Positions 47,905 to 56,980 of a DNA stretch of 64,000 nucleotides are shown one piece after another (the first letter of the stretch is position 1; every line of letters begins with the position of its first letter). The translations under genes and the position numbers were made by a program. The stretch comes from Shewanella abyssi (lineage in GTDB: Bacteria; Pseudomonadota; Gammaproteobacteria; Enterobacterales; Shewanellaceae). The stretch is taken from the NCBI RefSeq assembly GCF_023284025.1, contig NZ_JAKIKR010000020.1, positions 1 through 64,000 of the forward strand. The letters are read 5' to 3'. Under the pieces are notes generated by a model that was not told where the DNA came from, searched no databases, and saw only the letters and a program-made list of their open reading frames with translations.

Positions 47905-49245
47905 GTGTCCTCACCTAGCATTGATATCGAATTAGATTCCCTCCAAGACGCCGTTTCAATGGCACTGGAATATGCAAAAACCTTAGGCACCTCAGGTGCT
48001 GAAGTTGCTATTAGTAAGCAGCAAGGTCTATCTGTTTCAACTCGTATGAAAGAGGTTGAGACAGTTGAGTTTAATAAAGATGGTGCACTGGGGATCACAC
48101 TCTTTAGAGAGGGGTGTAAGGGGAGCTCTTCGACTTCAGATCTCAGTCCTGCAGCCATTAAACAAGCGGTAAAAGCGGCCGACGATATTGCCCGTTTTAC
48201 TTCAGCCGATCCCTATAATGGTCTAGCGGATAAATCACTGATGGCAACCGAGTTTACAGAACTCGATCTTTACCATCCGCAAGACATTTCACCGGAAGAG
48301 TTAACCCGCATTTCGGTATTGGCCGAAGAGGCTGCACTCGACACTGATAAACGGGTGCAAACCTCTGATGGTGCCAGCGCCAGTGCCCATTCAAGTGTAA
48401 AAGTATATGGCAACAGTCATGGTTTTCTGCATGGATATTGCAGTTCTCGATATAGCTTAAGTTGTGTTGCTATTGGTGAGATTGATGGCGCCATGCAGCG
48501 TGACTATGACTATACGATAGCGAGAAAATACAGTGAGCTGTTAGCACCTGAGTGGGTTGGAGCTTCAGCAGCCAAAAAAACGGCAGAGCGTTTAGGCGGC
48601 CGAAAAATTGCGACCACTCAATTACCGATTTTATTCTCTCCTGAGATTGCGAGCGGATTGATGGGGCACCTAGTGGGCGCGATTAGTGGCGGTAGCATCT
48701 ACCGTAAGTCTAGCTTCTTGTTAGATGCTATCGATACTCAGGTTTTTCCGGATTGGTTTAGTATTGATGAGCAACCGCAATTGGTCGGTGCATTAGCCAG
48801 TTCCGCTTATGACAGCGAAGGCGTCGCGACTCAAGATCGTAAGATTATTGATAATGGTCGATTGGCCACTTATCTACTGACCAGTTACTCAGCGAGAAAG
48901 TTAGGCCTGAAAAATACCGGCCATGCGGGTGGGATCTATAACTGGACGTTGTCATCAACTGGGCAAACGTTTGATGAGCTCGTCAAAGAGATGGGTACTG
49001 GACTCATTGTTACCGAGGTGATGGGGCAAGGGGTTAATAGTGTCACGGGCGACTATTCACGTGGCGCTGCTGGTTTCTATGTTGAAAATGGCGTTATCTT
49101 ATATCCCGTTGAAGAGATCACCATTGCTGGCAACCTAAAAGATATGTACAGCAATATTGTAGCCGTCGCCAAAGACAGAGATTTACGCTCGTCGATCCGT
49201 ACTGGCGGGATCTTGATGGACAAAATGAAAATCGCAGGTAGTTAA
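47905..49245 (+). CDS. pmbA: TldE (PmbA), partner subunit of the TldD/E metalloprotease
   Basis: A 446 aa TldD-family protein without the HExxxH motif; it forms the active heterodimer with TldD, which holds the zinc. The phrases GAEVAISKQQGLSVSTRMKEVETVEFNKDGALGITLF and GVNSVTGDYSRGAAGFYVENG are characteristic. I choose GTG 47905 (GAAGAG 7 bases upstream; E. coli PmbA is 450 aa) rather than the upstream TTG at 47857. Its promoter must lie in or right beside the MITE-like element, whose end is only 65 bases away. Confidence 0.95.
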   Translation: MSSPSIDIELDSLQDAVSMALEYAKTLGTSGAEVAISKQQGLSVSTRMKEVETVEFNKDGALGITLFREGCKGSSSTSDLSPAAIKQAVKAADDIARFTSADPYNGLADKSLMATEFTELDLYHPQDISPEELTRISVLAEEAALDTDKRVQTSDGASASAHSSVKVYGNSHGFLHGYCSSRYSLSCVAIGEIDGAMQRDYDYTIARKYSELLAPEWVGASAAKKTAERLGGRKIATTQLPILFSPEIASGLMGHLVGAISGGSIYRKSSFLLDAIDTQVFPDWFSIDEQPQLVGALASSAYDSEGVATQDRKIIDNGRLATYLLTSYSARKLGLKNTGHAGGIYNWTLSSTGQTFDELVKEMGTGLIVTEVMGQGVNSVTGDYSRGAAGFYVENGVILYPVEEITIAGNLKDMYSNIVAVAKDRDLRSSIRTGGILMDKMKIAGS

Positions 49246-49316
49246 ATTTTCTATGTCAATTTAGTCCGTTAAGTTAATCATTATCGGCTGCTAAATAGCT
49301 GTGATTGATTGTAATA

Positions 49317-49343
49317 AGGGCTTCCATTGGAAGCCCTTTTTTA
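49317..49343 (+). terminator. Intrinsic terminator of pmbA
   Basis: AAGGGCTTCC-ATT-GGAAGCCCTT perfect 10-bp stem with a T-run. The rest of the 313-base pmbA-arsR gap holds the ars promoter region. Confidence 0.93.
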
Positions 49344-49459
49344 TTTATCTGCATGTCACTGTTCTGTGTTGCCTTCTCTGTTAACTGGCTTGCTAAGCTT
49401 ATTACGCGATCTATGTTCAAACTTCCCCTTGTTTTATAAAATAAGTCATTGCCACTTGA

Positions 49460-49479
49460 ATATATGAAAAAACATATAT
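49460..49479. promoter_or_regulatory. Probable ArsR operator
   Basis: ATATATG-AAAAAA-CATATAT, a perfect inverted repeat with 7-base arms 80 bases before arsR. Dyads of the form ATATG-N6-CATAT bind ArsR-type repressors, so this should give arsenite-inducible control of the operon. Confidence 0.7.
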
Positions 49480-49558
49480 ACTATTTGCCGTATATTCTTT
49501 AAGTGAAGAAAACACTGCTTAAATTAGTTTTCGAAACACTGTTTGCAAAGAGCACACT

Positions 49559-49903
49559 ATGACACCACTAGCCTTTTTTAAAGCACTCGCCGACGACACT
49601 CGACTACGCAGTTTATTGCTGATCCAGTCGGAATCAGAGCTGTGCGTTTGTGAGTTGATGACGGCACTCGATGAGATCCAGCCCAAAATTTCGCGCCATT
49701 TAGCGCAGTTGCGAAAACTGGGCTTGTTAGTTGATCGACGTCAGGGGCAATGGGTTTTTTATCGTATCAATCCAGAACTACCACTATGGGCAAATGACAT
49801 TTTGCAAACGCTAGCCCAGCAACAACCTGAGTTAATAGAGACTAACTTAGCCATGCTGTTACAGATGGGCGATCGCCCAGAAAGAGCATTACGTTGCTGT
49901 TAA
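49559..49903 (+). CDS. arsR: ArsR-family arsenic-responsive repressor
   Basis: A 114 aa winged-helix repressor. The metalloid-sensing pair C29-V-C31-E is the alpha-3 CVC motif that binds As(III), followed by the recognition helix QPKISRHLAQLRKLGLL. The C-terminus ends RCC, giving a possible third ligand. It heads an operon with an arsenite pump, GAPDH and ArsJ, and an inverted repeat lies upstream. Confidence 0.95.
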   Translation: MTPLAFFKALADDTRLRSLLLIQSESELCVCELMTALDEIQPKISRHLAQLRKLGLLVDRRQGQWVFYRINPELPLWANDILQTLAQQQPELIETNLAMLLQMGDRPERALRCC

Positions 49904-49936
49904 TTCGATAATGACTATTGCGATAAGGTATAGATT

Positions 49937-50974
49937 ATGGGTATTTTTGAGCGCTATTTAAGTGTGTGGGTCGGTCTTGCTATAGTTATCGGAGTGCTAC
50001 TGGGCAATGTAATGCCTGCTGGATTTGCACTGATTGCAGGGCTCGAGTACGCCCATGTTAATTTGGTCATTGCCATTTTAATCTGGGTAATGATCTACCC
50101 TATGATGGTACAAATTGATTTTTCAGCAGTAAAGGATGTAGGTAAAAGTCCAAAGGGACTCGTGCTAACGTTAGTGATTAATTGGCTGATTAAACCTTTT
50201 ACGATGGCAGCGTTGGCTTGGCTGTTCTTTAAGGTTTTCTTTGTCAATTTAGTGGACCCACAAACGGCCACTGAATATATCGCCGGAATGATTTTACTCG
50301 GTGTAGCGCCTTGTACTGCAATGGTATTTGTCTGGAGCCAGTTAACTAAAGGTGACCCCAATTACACGCTAGTACAGGTGTCAGTGAACGACCTGATCAT
50401 GGTGGTCGCTTTTGCGCCTATTACCGCACTGCTGTTAGGCGTGAGTGATATACAAGTCCCCTGGGCGACATTGCTGTCATCAGTTGGTCTTTATGTGGTA
50501 CTACCGTTAGTTGCGGGAGTGGTTACACGTCATTTTTTACAGAAGAGGGGCAGTGATAACCAACTAAGTGCATTTGTAGGCAAACTAAAGCCTTGGTCTA
50601 TGGTTGGATTGCTAGCTACCGTGGTATTGCTGTTTGGCTTCCAAGCCGAAACCATTATGAGTCAACCGCAAGATATTTTTCTAATTGCTATCCCGTTACT
50701 GATCCAAACTTATGGGATCTTTTTTATCGCTTTCTACGCGGCGAAGAAAATGAAGCTAAGCCATAAAATCGCCGCTCCGGCCTGCATGATTGCCACCTCT
50801 AACTTTTTCGAGTTGGCCGTTGCGGTGGCGATATCATTGTTTGGCCTGCATTCGGGAGCAGCTCTTGCCACGGTGGTGGGGGTGCTGGTTGAGGTGCCGG
50901 TGATGTTATCGCTAGTGGCAATATTCAATCGCAGTCGACATCTGTTTGTTGCAGATGAAGCATCCACAGCTTAG
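49937..50974 (+). CDS. acr3: Acr3-family arsenite efflux permease
   Basis: A 345 aa ten-helix secondary transporter that exports arsenite. Family features: [20 protein letters not shown] at the start, the essential cysteine in [13 protein letters not shown], and the acidic GVLVEVPVM segment near the end. It is the arsenite arm of the operon. No arsC arsenate reductase gene is present in this operon, so arsenite must come from outside or from a reductase elsewhere. Confidence 0.95.
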   Translation: MGIFERYLSVWVGLAIVIGVLLGNVMPAGFALIAGLEYAHVNLVIAILIWVMIYPMMVQIDFSAVKDVGKSPKGLVLTLVINWLIKPFTMAALAWLFFKVFFVNLVDPQTATEYIAGMILLGVAPCTAMVFVWSQLTKGDPNYTLVQVSVNDLIMVVAFAPITALLLGVSDIQVPWATLLSSVGLYVVLPLVAGVVTRHFLQKRGSDNQLSAFVGKLKPWSMVGLLATVVLLFGFQAETIMSQPQDIFLIAIPLLIQTYGIFFIAFYAAKKMKLSHKIAAPACMIATSNFFELAVAVAISLFGLHSGAALATVVGVLVEVPVMLSLVAIFNRSRHLFVADEASTA

Positions 50975-51038
50975 TAGGACTTATTTGAGTTAAAAAAGTC
51001 TATTTGGGTTTAATCATATTTAAGGTTGAGAAACGACA

Positions 51039-52049
51039 ATGACAATCAAAATTGGAATAAATGGCTTCGGCAGAATGGGGCGTTTGGCATTAAGAGCGGC
51101 TTGGCACAATCAGGATGTCGAGTTTGTACAGATTAATGACCACGCGGGTGATGCCGCTACATTGGCGCACTTGCTGACATTTGATTCGGTACATGGTCGT
51201 TGGAGCGAGGAGGCTGTAGCCGAAGGTGATGACATTGTTGTTGGTCAGCGTCGTATCACTACCAGCCGCAATAAAACCATTGCCGCGACTGACTGGTCAA
51301 ATTGCGATGTGGTGATTGAAGCGTCTGGGGTGATGAAAACCAAAGCCTTGCTGCAAGCCTATCTTGATCAAGGCGTTAAAAGAGTGGTTGTTACCGCGCC
51401 AGTAAAAGAAGATGGCGTGCTTAACGTGGTCATGGGCGTCAATCAAGACCTCTACAATAAAGATATTCACCCTATTGTAACTGCGGCGTCATGCACCACT
51501 AACTGTTTAGCGCCAGTGGTAAAAGTCATTCATGAAAAAATTGGTATTAAACATGGTTCGATGACCACCATACATGACATTACCAACACCCAAACGATTC
51601 TCGATGCCCCTCACAAAGATTTACGACGTGCCCGCGCTTGTGGCTTAAGTCTGATACCAACCACCACCGGCAGCGCTACTGCTATTACTCATATTTTCCC
51701 TGAGCTTAAAGGTAAGCTCAATGGCCACGCTGTGCGTATCCCACTTGCCAACGCCTCGCTAACAGATTGTGTTTTTGAGCTGGTGCGTGAGACAACTGAA
51801 ATAGAAGTTAATGCCTTACTAAAAGAAGCCGCAGCAGGAGAGCTGAAAGATATTCTTGGTTTTGAGGAGCGTCCATTAGTATCGGTTGATTACAAAACCG
51901 ATCCGCGCTCGAGCATCATAGATGCGCTATCGACGATGGTGGTGAATGGCACGCAAGTGAAGTTGTATGTGTGGTATGACAATGAGTGGGGATATGCCAA
52001 CCGCACTGCTGAACTAGCGATTATGGTGGGGAAGTTGGATCAATCATAG
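51039..52049 (+). CDS. ArsJ-associated glyceraldehyde-3-phosphate dehydrogenase
   Basis: A 336 aa GAPDH with the NAD loop [15 protein letters not shown] and the catalytic site [12 protein letters not shown]; His in [12 protein letters not shown] completes the pair. In ars operons this enzyme uses arsenate in place of phosphate, making unstable 1-arseno-3-phosphoglycerate, which ArsJ exports. It is probably a dedicated paralogue and not the glycolytic enzyme. Its last codons (KLDQS) are the left end of the repeat array that follows. Confidence 0.94.
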   Translation: MTIKIGINGFGRMGRLALRAAWHNQDVEFVQINDHAGDAATLAHLLTFDSVHGRWSEEAVAEGDDIVVGQRRITTSRNKTIAATDWSNCDVVIEASGVMKTKALLQAYLDQGVKRVVVTAPVKEDGVLNVVMGVNQDLYNKDIHPIVTAASCTTNCLAPVVKVIHEKIGIKHGSMTTIHDITNTQTILDAPHKDLRRARACGLSLIPTTTGSATAITHIFPELKGKLNGHAVRIPLANASLTDCVFELVRETTEIEVNALLKEAAAGELKDILGFEERPLVSVDYKTDPRSSIIDALSTMVVNGTQVKLYVWYDNEWGYANRTAELAIMVGKLDQS

Positions 52050-52480
52050 GAGAAACAGGGGAAAGCAGGGAGAGCTGGGTAAAGCCGGAAGAGCAGAGGA
52101 AAGCCGAGAAGGCAAAGACGGTAAAAGAATAATCGGCCTGCGGCCTGAGAGTATTCGTCAATATCTGTTGGTGACGGGGAAGTTGGATCAGTGATAGGTG
52201 AAGCAGGATAGAGCCGGATAAAGCAGGATTAAAGCCGGAAGAGCAGGGTAAGGCCGAGAAGGCAAAGACGGTAAAAGAATAATCGGCCTGCGGCCTGAGA
52301 GTATTCGTCAATATCTGTTGGTGACGGGGAAGTTGGATTCAGTGATAGGTGAAGCAGGATAGAGCCGGATAAAGCAGGATTAAAGCCGGAAGAGCAGAGG
52401 AAAGCCGAGAAGGCAAAGACGGTAAAAGAATAATCGGTCTGCGGCCTGAGAGTATTCGTCAGTATCTGCTGGTGACGGGG
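52031..52480. repeat. Three tandem copies (148-152 bp) of the gapdh end / arsJ start junction
   Basis: Units begin GAAGTTGGAT at 52031, 52179 and 52329. Each has the gapdh 3' end (KLDQ-stop), a purine-rich middle made of about 10-bp sub-repeats (GAAGCAGGAT, AGAGCCGGAT, AAAGCAGGAT), then an arsJ 5' fragment encoding PESIRQYLLVTG. Copies 2 and 3 are almost identical, while copy 1 differs more in its left third. The first unit lies partly inside gapdh. Confidence 0.95.
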
Positions 52481-52764
52481 GCAGTTATTTGAGGGGGCTT
52501 TACCTTGGTTCCTTGTGACCAAGTTGCTCATAATCGTTTTTGATAGGTATAAGTAGGTAAATCTGTGTTAGCAAAATATCATTTGTTGCCTGAGAGTATT
52601 CGTCAATATCTGCTGCTGGTGACGGGGCAAGTTATTTGAGGGGGCTTTACCTTGGTTCCTTGTGACCAAGTTGCTCATAATCGTTTTTGATAGGTAGGTA
52701 AATCTGTGTTAGCAAAATATCATTTGTTGCCTGAGAGTATTCGTCAGTACTTGCTGGTGACGGG
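52481..52764. repeat. Two tandem copies (about 147 and 137 bp) containing the arsJ translation start
   Basis: AGTTATTTGAGGGGGC begins at 52483 and again at 52630 (period 147). Both copies carry the same leader, the ribosome site and the first 14 or so arsJ codons; the second copy continues into intact arsJ. Differences are small: a 6-base deletion near GATAGGTA and CTGCTG versus TTG near the end. Confidence 0.95.
52565..52639 (+). pseudogene. Truncated duplicate of the arsJ 5' end (24-codon mini-ORF)
   Basis: GTG TTA GCA AAA TAT CAT reproduces the arsJ start exactly, continues through PESIRQYLLLVTG and then stops at TGA (52637). The ribosome site is also copied, so a 24-residue peptide could be made just upstream of arsJ. 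Most likely a by-product of the duplication, possibly acting as a leader peptide. Confidence 0.75.
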
Positions 52765-53932
52765 AAACTACTGGGCATTTACCTTAACCGATGGCGCGCT
52801 GCGTATGTTGGTGGTGCTGCATTTTTATGATTTAGGCTATACCCCGTTAGCGATTGCCATGTTGTTTCTGTTCTATGAGATCTTCGGCGTTATTACTAAT
52901 CTTGTTGGCGGCTGGTTAGGGGCTAGGTTGGGTCTTAATCGCACCATGAACATCGGCTTAGGCTTGCAGATCGTCGCGCTGTCGATGTTATTGCTGCCGA
53001 GCGCTATGCTAACAGTAGCTTGGGTTATGGCCGCGCAGGCGCTTTCTGGGATAGCAAAAGATCTCAATAAAATGAGCGCTAAAAGTGCGATTAAAACCTT
53101 AGTCCCCAAAGATGCTGAAGCTAAGCTTTATCGCTGGGTTGCGATGCTTACCGGTTCGAAAAATGCACTTAAAGGTGCAGGGTTCTTTTTAGGCGGCCTG
53201 TTATTAACGCTAGTAGGTTTTACAGGTGCTGTAGCCATCATGGCAGCACTGCTGTTTATTGTTTGGTTATACAGTGTATTGAACTTGAAAGCGGACTTAG
53301 GTAGGGCAAAATCTAAGCCTAAGTTTACCGAGATATTTTCTAAAAGCCGTCGGGTTAATATTCTATCGGCAGCACGTTTATTTTTATTCGCCGCAAGAGA
53401 TGTGTGGTTTGTGATCGCTCTGCCGGTGTTTTTGGCCAGTCAGCTAGGCTGGGAACACAGTAGTGTTGGTTCCTTTTTAGCACTATGGGTTATCGGTTAT
53501 GGTGTGGTGCAGTCTGCTGCGCCGCTATTGACTCGAGGTCGTGGTGCAAAGACGCCTGATGGTGCTACCGCTACGCGATGGGCCGGATTGTTAACACTGG
53601 TCACTGCAATATTAGCTGCGGTAATGTTTACTGGTTGGCTGCAGCCGCAGTTTGCATTAATCACAGGGTTGATGCTGTTTGGCGCTGTGTTTGCTATCAA
53701 CTCATCGTTGCATAGCTATCTTATCGTGAGTTACGCCGGTGATGATGGTGTATCGCTCGATATTGGTTTTTACTATATGGCGAATGCTATGGGTAGGCTG
53801 GTCGGGACGCTACTGTCTGGCTGGGTTTATCAAGTTGCCGGACTTGGGACTTGTTTAGCCGTCTCAACGTTTTTTTTGCTGTTGACCTATTTAATCTCTT
53901 TTAAGTTGCCTAGAACAAACTCTGCTTTATAA
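52706..53932 (+). CDS. arsJ: ArsJ, MFS exporter of 1-arseno-3-phosphoglycerate
   Basis: A 408 aa MFS transporter with about twelve helices. The ArsJ-specific phrases are GNYWAFTLTDGALRMLVVLHFYDLGY and ALSGIAKDLNKMSAKSAIK. Together with the adjacent GAPDH it gives arsenate resistance by expelling the arseno-sugar-phosphate product. GTG start preceded by TAGGTAGGT. Its first 14 codons are duplicated upstream in the repeat array, which separates it by 656 bases from gapdh, an unusually large gap for this pair. Confidence 0.94.
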   Translation: MLAKYHLLPESIRQYLLVTGNYWAFTLTDGALRMLVVLHFYDLGYTPLAIAMLFLFYEIFGVITNLVGGWLGARLGLNRTMNIGLGLQIVALSMLLLPSAMLTVAWVMAAQALSGIAKDLNKMSAKSAIKTLVPKDAEAKLYRWVAMLTGSKNALKGAGFFLGGLLLTLVGFTGAVAIMAALLFIVWLYSVLNLKADLGRAKSKPKFTEIFSKSRRVNILSAARLFLFAARDVWFVIALPVFLASQLGWEHSSVGSFLALWVIGYGVVQSAAPLLTRGRGAKTPDGATATRWAGLLTLVTAILAAVMFTGWLQPQFALITGLMLFGAVFAINSSLHSYLIVSYAGDDGVSLDIGFYYMANAMGRLVGTLLSGWVYQVAGLGTCLAVSTFFLLLTYLISFKLPRTNSAL

Positions 53933-54172
53933 ATTACTTTGTCTCGTTTAATAGCGCCATTATCATTTTGCTCAACTGCCTTTCTTGGTTGCAGTCTTTT
54001 CAAAGGTTAACATTTCGTTGTACTCTGTTTGCGCAGATGTGTATTGTTTGAACTGGCGCAACTGGTTAGGACCTTTTGACCTTGCTCTGGTTGGGGAAGA
54101 TCAAAAAGCCCTAAATCCTAAAAATAAAACGATAAAAAATAACTATAAATAATCTGTATCGACGAGGTTTGA

Positions 54173-55543
54173 ATGGAAGCTATTACTGAATTTATTGGCA
54201 TGATCAACGATGTAGTGTGGGGGACTCCTATGCTGGTCTTGATCTTAGGGGTAGGGTTATTCCTCACTATTGGTCTGCGTTTTATGCCAATTTTAAAACT
54301 AGGCACTGGCTTTAAATTGTTATGGTCTGGTCGTATTCCTGACAAAGATAAGAACATGAAGGGTGAGATTAGCCCGTTTAACGCGCTAATGACGTCACTC
54401 TCGGCAACGATAGGTACCGGTAACATTGCTGGTGTTGCTACCGCTATTTTTATTGGTGGCCCTGGTGCACTTTTTTGGATGTGGTGTACGGCATTAGTCG
54501 GCATGGCAACCAAATTTGCAGAAGCAGTGCTCGCGGTTAAATATCGTGAAGTTGATGACAATGGTAACCACGTCGGTGGCCCAATGTATTACATCAAAAA
54601 TGGTCTTAGCGCTAAGTGGGCTTGGTTAGGCACTGCATTTGCGTTGTTTGGTGCTCTGGCAGGATTTGGTATTGGTAACACCGTACAGGCTAACTCTGTC
54701 GCTGATGCGTTAAGCAGTAACTTTGGCGTACCGACCTGGGTTACCGGTGTGGTACTGATGGTGCTAGTTGGTGCAGTATTGATGGGCGGCATTAAACGTA
54801 TTGCTGATGTTGCCGGTAAACTTGTACCGATTATGACGATATTCTATATCGGCGCTGGTATCGCAGTGTTGGTGGTTTATGCTGCTGAAATTCCAGCCGC
54901 TTTTCAACTGATTATCCACAGTGCCTTTAACCCTGTCGCGGCTCAGGGTGGTTTTGCCGGCGCAGCAGTTTGGGCAGCGATTCGCTTTGGTGTGGCACGT
55001 GGTGTGTTTTCTAACGAAGCCGGTCTTGGTAGTGCGCCAATTGCTCACGCTGCAGCGCAAACCAATAACCCAGTAGCTCAAGGGTTAGTGGCGATGTTAG
55101 GGACGTTCATTGATACTTTAATCGTTTGTACGATTACCGGTTTAGCGATTATTGTCTCCGGCGCTTGGACCTCTGGTGAAAATGGCGCCGCATTGACCTC
55201 TTTTGCCTTCTCTCAAGCGTTTCCATTAGGTAATTATGTGGTGGCCATCGCCTTGAGTGTGTTTGCATTCACAACCATATTAGGTTGGAGCTTTTACTGC
55301 GAGAAATGTGTGCAGTTCTTGTTTGGTGTGAAGGCCATTAAGCCCTTTAGAGTTCTTTGGACAATCGTAGTGCCATTAGGCGCGGTAAGTTCGTTAGAGT
55401 TTATTTGGCTGCTCGCAGATACATTGAATGCGATGATGGCAATACCTAACTTAATCGCCTTGGCATTACTCAGTCCTGTGGTATTTGCGTTGACGAAAGA
55501 GTACTTCCTTAAGAAGCGTGAAGCAGAAGCTGCTGAGCAGTAA
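54173..55543 (+). CDS. Sodium:alanine/glycine symporter (AGCS family, AlsT-like)
   Basis: A 456 aa inner-membrane amino-acid:Na+ symporter with about ten helices. The family signature GTGNIAGVATAIFIGGPGALFWMW is intact, as is GGPMYYIKNGL and NEAGLGSAPIAHAAA. The substrate (alanine, glycine or another small amino acid) cannot be settled from the sequence. ATG is preceded by GAGG at proper spacing. Single gene with its own terminator. Confidence 0.94.
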   Translation: MEAITEFIGMINDVVWGTPMLVLILGVGLFLTIGLRFMPILKLGTGFKLLWSGRIPDKDKNMKGEISPFNALMTSLSATIGTGNIAGVATAIFIGGPGALFWMWCTALVGMATKFAEAVLAVKYREVDDNGNHVGGPMYYIKNGLSAKWAWLGTAFALFGALAGFGIGNTVQANSVADALSSNFGVPTWVTGVVLMVLVGAVLMGGIKRIADVAGKLVPIMTIFYIGAGIAVLVVYAAEIPAAFQLIIHSAFNPVAAQGGFAGAAVWAAIRFGVARGVFSNEAGLGSAPIAHAAAQTNNPVAQGLVAMLGTFIDTLIVCTITGLAIIVSGAWTSGENGAALTSFAFSQAFPLGNYVVAIALSVFAFTTILGWSFYCEKCVQFLFGVKAIKPFRVLWTIVVPLGAVSSLEFIWLLADTLNAMMAIPNLIALALLSPVVFALTKEYFLKKREAEAAEQ

Positions 55544-55578
55544 GCTTTTTATGTGATTTTTGCTGATGTGATATGACT

Positions 55579-55609
55579 AAGCTCCTGGATTTGATTCAGG
55601 AGCTTTTTT
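55579..55609 (+). terminator. Intrinsic terminator of the AGCS symporter gene
   Basis: AAGCTCCTG / CAGGAGCTT 9-bp stem with a 9-base loop and T-run, 36 bases after the stop. On the other strand it faces the end of the small minus-strand gene. Confidence 0.9.
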
Positions 55610-55627
55610 ACGCTTATACCAGGGGTA

Positions 55628-55807
55628 TTAAGCCCAAAATTCATCTTCGCCTATCGCTCTGTTGAGCTGGGTTCTTTCTAAATAAGCCTCTAAGCGTTTC
55701 TTTACATCTTTCTGATGCGCTAAATCATCAGCAGCCTTTTTGTTTTTGGGCGCTGTAAATGATTCCACTTCTACATCGTTGGGCACAAAATCTAATATCT
55801 GAGCCAT
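55628..55807 (-). CDS. Small charged protein of unknown function (possibly PA3496-like)
   Basis: A 59 aa soluble protein. The start at ATG 55807 is supported by AGAGGA 7 bases upstream; a GTG one codon earlier is less likely. The C-terminal half KKRLEAYLERTQLNRAIGEDEFW is a charged helix resembling the RRxLExxxExRxLxxxIxD pattern of the PA3496 family of small envelope-integrity proteins. That resemblance is from memory and weak. It faces the symporter terminator. Confidence 0.55.
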   Translation of the reverse strand: MAQILDFVPNDVEVESFTAPKNKKAADDLAHQKDVKKRLEAYLERTQLNRAIGEDEFWA

Positions 55808-55810
55808 CAC

Positions 55811-56284
55811 GAATTCCTCTTATTTGAGTACCTATTTTCCTGACATTTTATGGTTGTCGAATAAAGAAAATATTATTGATACCGCTAGGTTAATAACAGA
55901 TTTTATCGTGCTCACATTGGCCATTATTACAAGCCACATTAGTGAGCGCTTAAGAAGGAATTTAGCAGGAGGTCAGGCAAAAATATGCGATCTATGTAAC
56001 AAAATTACAGTTTGTTCAATAAAAAGCGATAAAAAGGTGTGATAGGTGATTTTTGTGGAATTTAATAACTTAAAACTGAAAATATATGCTTAGATTATCG
56101 GAAGTGCTAATGAGCAATATTTTAGACTGATGGTGTTTTCTGCGGTTGAGAAAGAACTGCGACAACCGTTAATAAAAAGGAGTTCTAGTCCCGTGCTAGC
56201 TCAATATGCGTGATTTTAGTGAAATTCGAAGTAGTTTAGACCAGCGGTGCAACCGCTGGTCTATTATCTAAAGTTTGATAGATA
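55811..56284. other. Gene-free stretch between the small gene and the porin gene
   Basis: About 470 AT-rich bases. A 72-codon plus-strand frame (55824-56042) starts at TTG without a ribosome site and is not supported. Near the right end a perfect hairpin AGACCAGCGG-TGCAA-CCGCTGGTCT (56238-56261) lies 24 bases after the porin stop; it lacks a T-run, so it may protect the 3' end of the message rather than terminate it. Confidence 0.5.
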
Positions 56285-56980
56285 TTACAAGTCGAAACTA
56301 TAGCTATAACCGACAAGTACTTTGGCGTCATCATCCTCTAAGTCGGTATCGCTTACCCTGAAAGAGACGCTACCAAAATCTGTATCTTTACTCAGTACAA
56401 TCGAATAGTCAGCGTAATCCTCGCTACTGTACCAAGCCGTTACCACATCACCGGTTGAGTAACCGTAGTGCGCAGCAATAGAGAGGGTGTCTGAGATAGG
56501 GTAGCTCAATGTTGTTTGCACATAGCCCATCTCTTTTTCATCTAGTGTGGGATCACCTGTGACGTCTCCGCCTGCGTTGACCACATGGCTGTAGCTAACT
56601 TCGATCCATTTCCAACTCACCGCCGCTGTGACTTCGCCAAAATCAACGCTATCATCCGCATCTGGGTAAGCATAATAAAGATAGTTTATGTCATAACCAA
56701 ATTCCTCACCTATGCTGCCAGCAAAGCCAGCATAAAAGTCAATCTCGTAGCTGGTCTCGTTACCAAAATCGACATTAGATGCCCATGTTCCAGCGTAGAA
56801 GCCTGAATCGTGGCTGTAATCAATGCCACCTTGAACGGCAGCGGCATCATTGGTTTGAGTAATACCGCGCCATAAGTAGTTAGATGTGGCACCTATATTG
56901 GCCTCTACTGCGGCATGCGCCGCTAAACTCATTAGCGCAGTAGCTGCAAGCGTAGCGGTATTGATAAATAGCTTGTTCAT
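56285..56980 (-). CDS. TorF-family putative outer-membrane porin
   Basis: A 231 aa protein with a signal peptide (cleavage AHA/AVEANIG) followed by alternating beta strands ending in SFDL-like aromatic C-terminus typical of outer-membrane barrels. The opening NIGATSNYLWRGITQTNDAAAVQGGIDYSHDSGFYAGTW-type pattern is that of the TIGR02001/TorF family. Transported substance unknown. Monocistronic. Confidence 0.88.
   Translation of the reverse strand: MNKLFINTATLAATALMSLAAHAAVEANIGATSNYLWRGITQTNDAAAVQGGIDYSHDSGFYAGTWASNVDFGNETSYEIDFYAGFAGSIGEEFGYDINYLYYAYPDADDSVDFGEVTAAVSWKWIEVSYSHVVNAGGDVTGDPTLDEKEMGYVQTTLSYPISDTLSIAAHYGYSTGDVVTAWYSSEDYADYSIVLSKDTDFGSVSFRVSDTDLEDDDAKVLVGYSYSFDL

Noticed and set aside
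52021..52531. Two minus-strand open frames over the gapdh-arsJ repeats (96 and 100 codons)
   Set aside because: They consist of the repeat read backwards, reuse the same peptide several times, and have no ribosome site; they are by-products of the tandem repeats.
55824..56042. 72-codon plus-strand frame with a hydrophobic stretch
   Set aside because: TTG start with no ribosome site, AT-rich composition like the surrounding non-coding DNA, and no recognisable family.
56238..56261. Perfect 10-bp hairpin as a terminator of the porin gene
   Set aside because: No T-run on either strand after the stem, so I keep it only as a possible 3'-end stabiliser.
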